5,406 nt of DNA from Thermodesulfovibrionia bacterium (GTDB lineage Bacteria; Nitrospirota; Thermodesulfovibrionia; UBA6902): assembly GCA_947258735.1 (NCBI GenBank), contig CAMYJJ010000210.1, positions 1-5,406 of the forward strand. Reading direction: 5' to 3'. The notes under the pieces are model-generated. The model made no database searches. It had not been told where the DNA came from and saw nothing but the letters and a program-made list of their open reading frames with translations. The stretch's first letter is position 1. Every line of letters starts with the position of its first letter. Below, in pieces: positions 4,584 to 5,406 of this stretch. The position numbers and the translations under genes are program-made.

Positions 4584-4672
4584 GAATATCGAATGTTGAA
4601 TATCCAATGTCCAATGTCGAAGTTTCTTTTTCACTTCTACATTCGTTATTCGTAATTCAATATTGGACATTC
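4584..4672. repeat. Heptad hairpin D (5+5 heptads)
   Basis: The left arm is GAATATC, GAATGTT, GAATATC, CAATGTC, CAATGTC plus GAAGT. The loop is 9 nt (TTCTTTTTC). The right arm is ACTTC, TACATTC, GTTATTC, GTAATTC, AATATTG, GACATTC. The 40-nt arms pair at 30 of 40 positions. It ends 4 nt before the stop codon of the truncated IVS-family gene, exactly as hairpin B does for the intact gene. Confidence 0.8.
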
Positions 4673-4676
4673 TCTT

Positions 4677-4750
4677 TTAGTCCTTATTATTCTTTGCTGT
4701 CCTATTGCTGTGCACAATAATTGATAACAACTGATCATTTTCATCAATTA
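4677..4750 (-). pseudogene. Truncated second IVS-family gene (last 24 codons)
   Basis: On the minus strand this reads LIDENDQLLSIIVHSNRTAK followed by NNKD and TAA, aligned without gaps to residues 101-124 of the intact IVS-family protein. DNA identity over hairpin end plus tail (2881-2959 against 4672-4750) is 69 of 79 by my count. The reading frame is intact, with four amino-acid changes (I to L, F to I, S to H, I to N). Similarity stops abruptly at 4750, and the sequence beyond bears no resemblance to the rest of the gene. The fragment therefore looks like the leftover end of a diverged paralogue whose 5' part was deleted. It lies between hairpin D and mfd. Confidence 0.8.
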
Positions 4751-4812
4751 CGTACGTGGTGTCGCATTTCACAATTCAGATATCTGCTATCTTCCATGAA
4801 CCCCATTTCTGA

Positions 4813-4818
4813 TATACT
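4813..4818 (+). promoter_or_regulatory. Possible -10 for mfd, very close to its ATG
   Basis: TATACT (one mismatch to TATAAT) ends 5 nt before the mfd ATG. The only -35-like match at usable spacing is weak (CTTCCA, 4791-4796, 16-nt spacer, 3/6). If used, transcription would start at or next to the ATG, giving a leaderless or nearly leaderless mRNA, which fits the lack of any Shine-Dalgarno sequence before this start. Confidence 0.3.
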
Positions 4819-4823
4819 GAAAC

Positions 4824-5406
4824 ATGCCGTTTGATCTCTCTGTTTTTGATAACGCACTGTCCGCCATCGAACGTTCAGATGCCGGATCAGTTACGTCCCT
4901 GGCCGGATCATCAGGGCCTCTGCTGGCATCTTCTTTTAAAAAGCCCTATCTGCTGCTTACCTCATCTGAAGAAAACGCAATAAAATTTCATTCTGACACT
5001 GTTTTCTGGTCAAAGGTCCTTTCTGTTGAAATTCCCTCCCTGATCAATTACCCCGGATCCAGTGAAAGAATGAAGAGCCTTAAGGATCTCTATTCCAAAG
5101 GCCGGGCCAGATTTATCTCATCTGTTGATGCAGCACTTGCTCCTTTGTGGGCAAAAGAAGAATTTCCGCTCATAAGTTTGACAACAGGACAGACTATCGA
5201 AAGAGACCATATTACAGAAAATCTGAGAAAACAGGGATATCTTACCGTCCCTGTTGTTGCAGGCATTGGAGAGATGAGTGTCAGGGGGGGCATCATCGAT
5301 GTATATTCACCGGACAAAGAGCATCCCATGAGGATAGAGTTTTTTGGCGATGAGATAGAGTCGCTGAGGTTTTTTGATGTGGGGAGCCAGCTCTCAGTTG
5401 AGGAGA
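4824..5406 (+). CDS. mfd: Transcription-repair coupling factor Mfd, N-terminal part
   Basis: The first 194 codons of Mfd, the ATP-dependent translocase that displaces RNA polymerase stalled at DNA lesions and recruits UvrA; the gene continues past the right edge. The visible part is the UvrB-like N-terminal module. Diagnostic is the segment from GYLTVPVV (138-145) through RGGIIDVYSP (154-163), MRIEFFGDEIESLRFFD (169-185) and GSQLSVEE, which lines up well with E. coli Mfd and more loosely with UvrB (RGxxxDIF...RIEFFGDEID). The N-terminus is slightly shorter than that of E. coli Mfd. The translocase and RNA-polymerase-interacting domains lie outside the window. An in-frame TGA at 4818-4820 forbids an earlier start, so ATG 4824 is the first possible one, though it lacks a Shine-Dalgarno sequence. 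It is the only plus-strand gene here. Confidence 0.93.
   Translation, partial: MPFDLSVFDNALSAIERSDAGSVTSLAGSSGPLLASSFKKPYLLLTSSEENAIKFHSDTVFWSKVLSVEIPSLINYPGSSERMKSLKDLYSKGRARFISSVDAALAPLWAKEEFPLISLTTGQTIERDHITENLRKQGYLTVPVVAGIGEMSVRGGIIDVYSPDKEHPMRIEFFGDEIESLRFFDVGSQLSVEE

Noticed and set aside
2149..4672. CRISPR array
   Set aside because: The repeats are internally periodic hairpins hundreds of bases apart with genes between them, not direct repeats with short unique spacers.
4751..4800. 5' end of the second IVS gene surviving next to its tail
   Set aside because: Only TTCAGATAT-like words are shared with the region upstream of the intact gene; this is too short to claim a deletion junction.

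Overview
The window reads as accessory-rich chromosomal DNA of moderate GC content from a Gram-negative-type bacterium. Self-folding intergenic repeats, a free-standing 23S rRNA intervening-sequence (IVS) family protein and a DUF4160/DUF2442 pair are a mixture I associate with Nitrospirota or Desulfobacterota-like genomes. That placement is an impression: no marker in the window fixes the phylum.

Layout, left to right. Positions 1-915 (minus) hold most of an unrecognised protein that runs off the left edge. Positions 916-1201 have no gene but contain a G-rich segment, small hairpins and two short arrays of 7-nt repeats. Positions 1202-1719 (minus) are a translationally coupled DUF4160-DUF2442 pair. 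Positions 1793-1987 (minus) are the decayed 3' end of an ORF6N-type gene, bordered by a 131-bp MITE-like palindromic element (1988-2118). Then come ychJ (minus, two SEC-C motifs), an IVS-type four-helix-bundle protein gene (minus), and a tRNA-dihydrouridine synthase gene, dus (minus). After a gene-poor stretch the 5' part of mfd (plus) runs off the right edge.

The most striking feature is a family of four hairpins (2149-2236, 2812-2881, 3339-3409, 4584-4672). Their arms are tandem 7-nt repeats (consensus GAATRTC on the left, its complement on the right) around a short pyrimidine loop. Two of them bracket the intact IVS-protein gene, which has its own good sigma-70-like promoter, giving a compact hairpin-promoter-gene-hairpin unit. 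A third abuts an in-frame but diverged 24-codon tail of a second IVS-protein gene, at exactly the same hairpin-to-stop spacing. This suggests a dispersed unit of hairpin plus IVS protein, and is the best candidate here for an undescribed mobile or repeat-associated system.

Housekeeping functions are tRNA dihydrouridylation (dus) and transcription-coupled repair (mfd). The ychJ, IVS and dus genes each end just before a heptad hairpin, so the hairpins may also help end transcripts.
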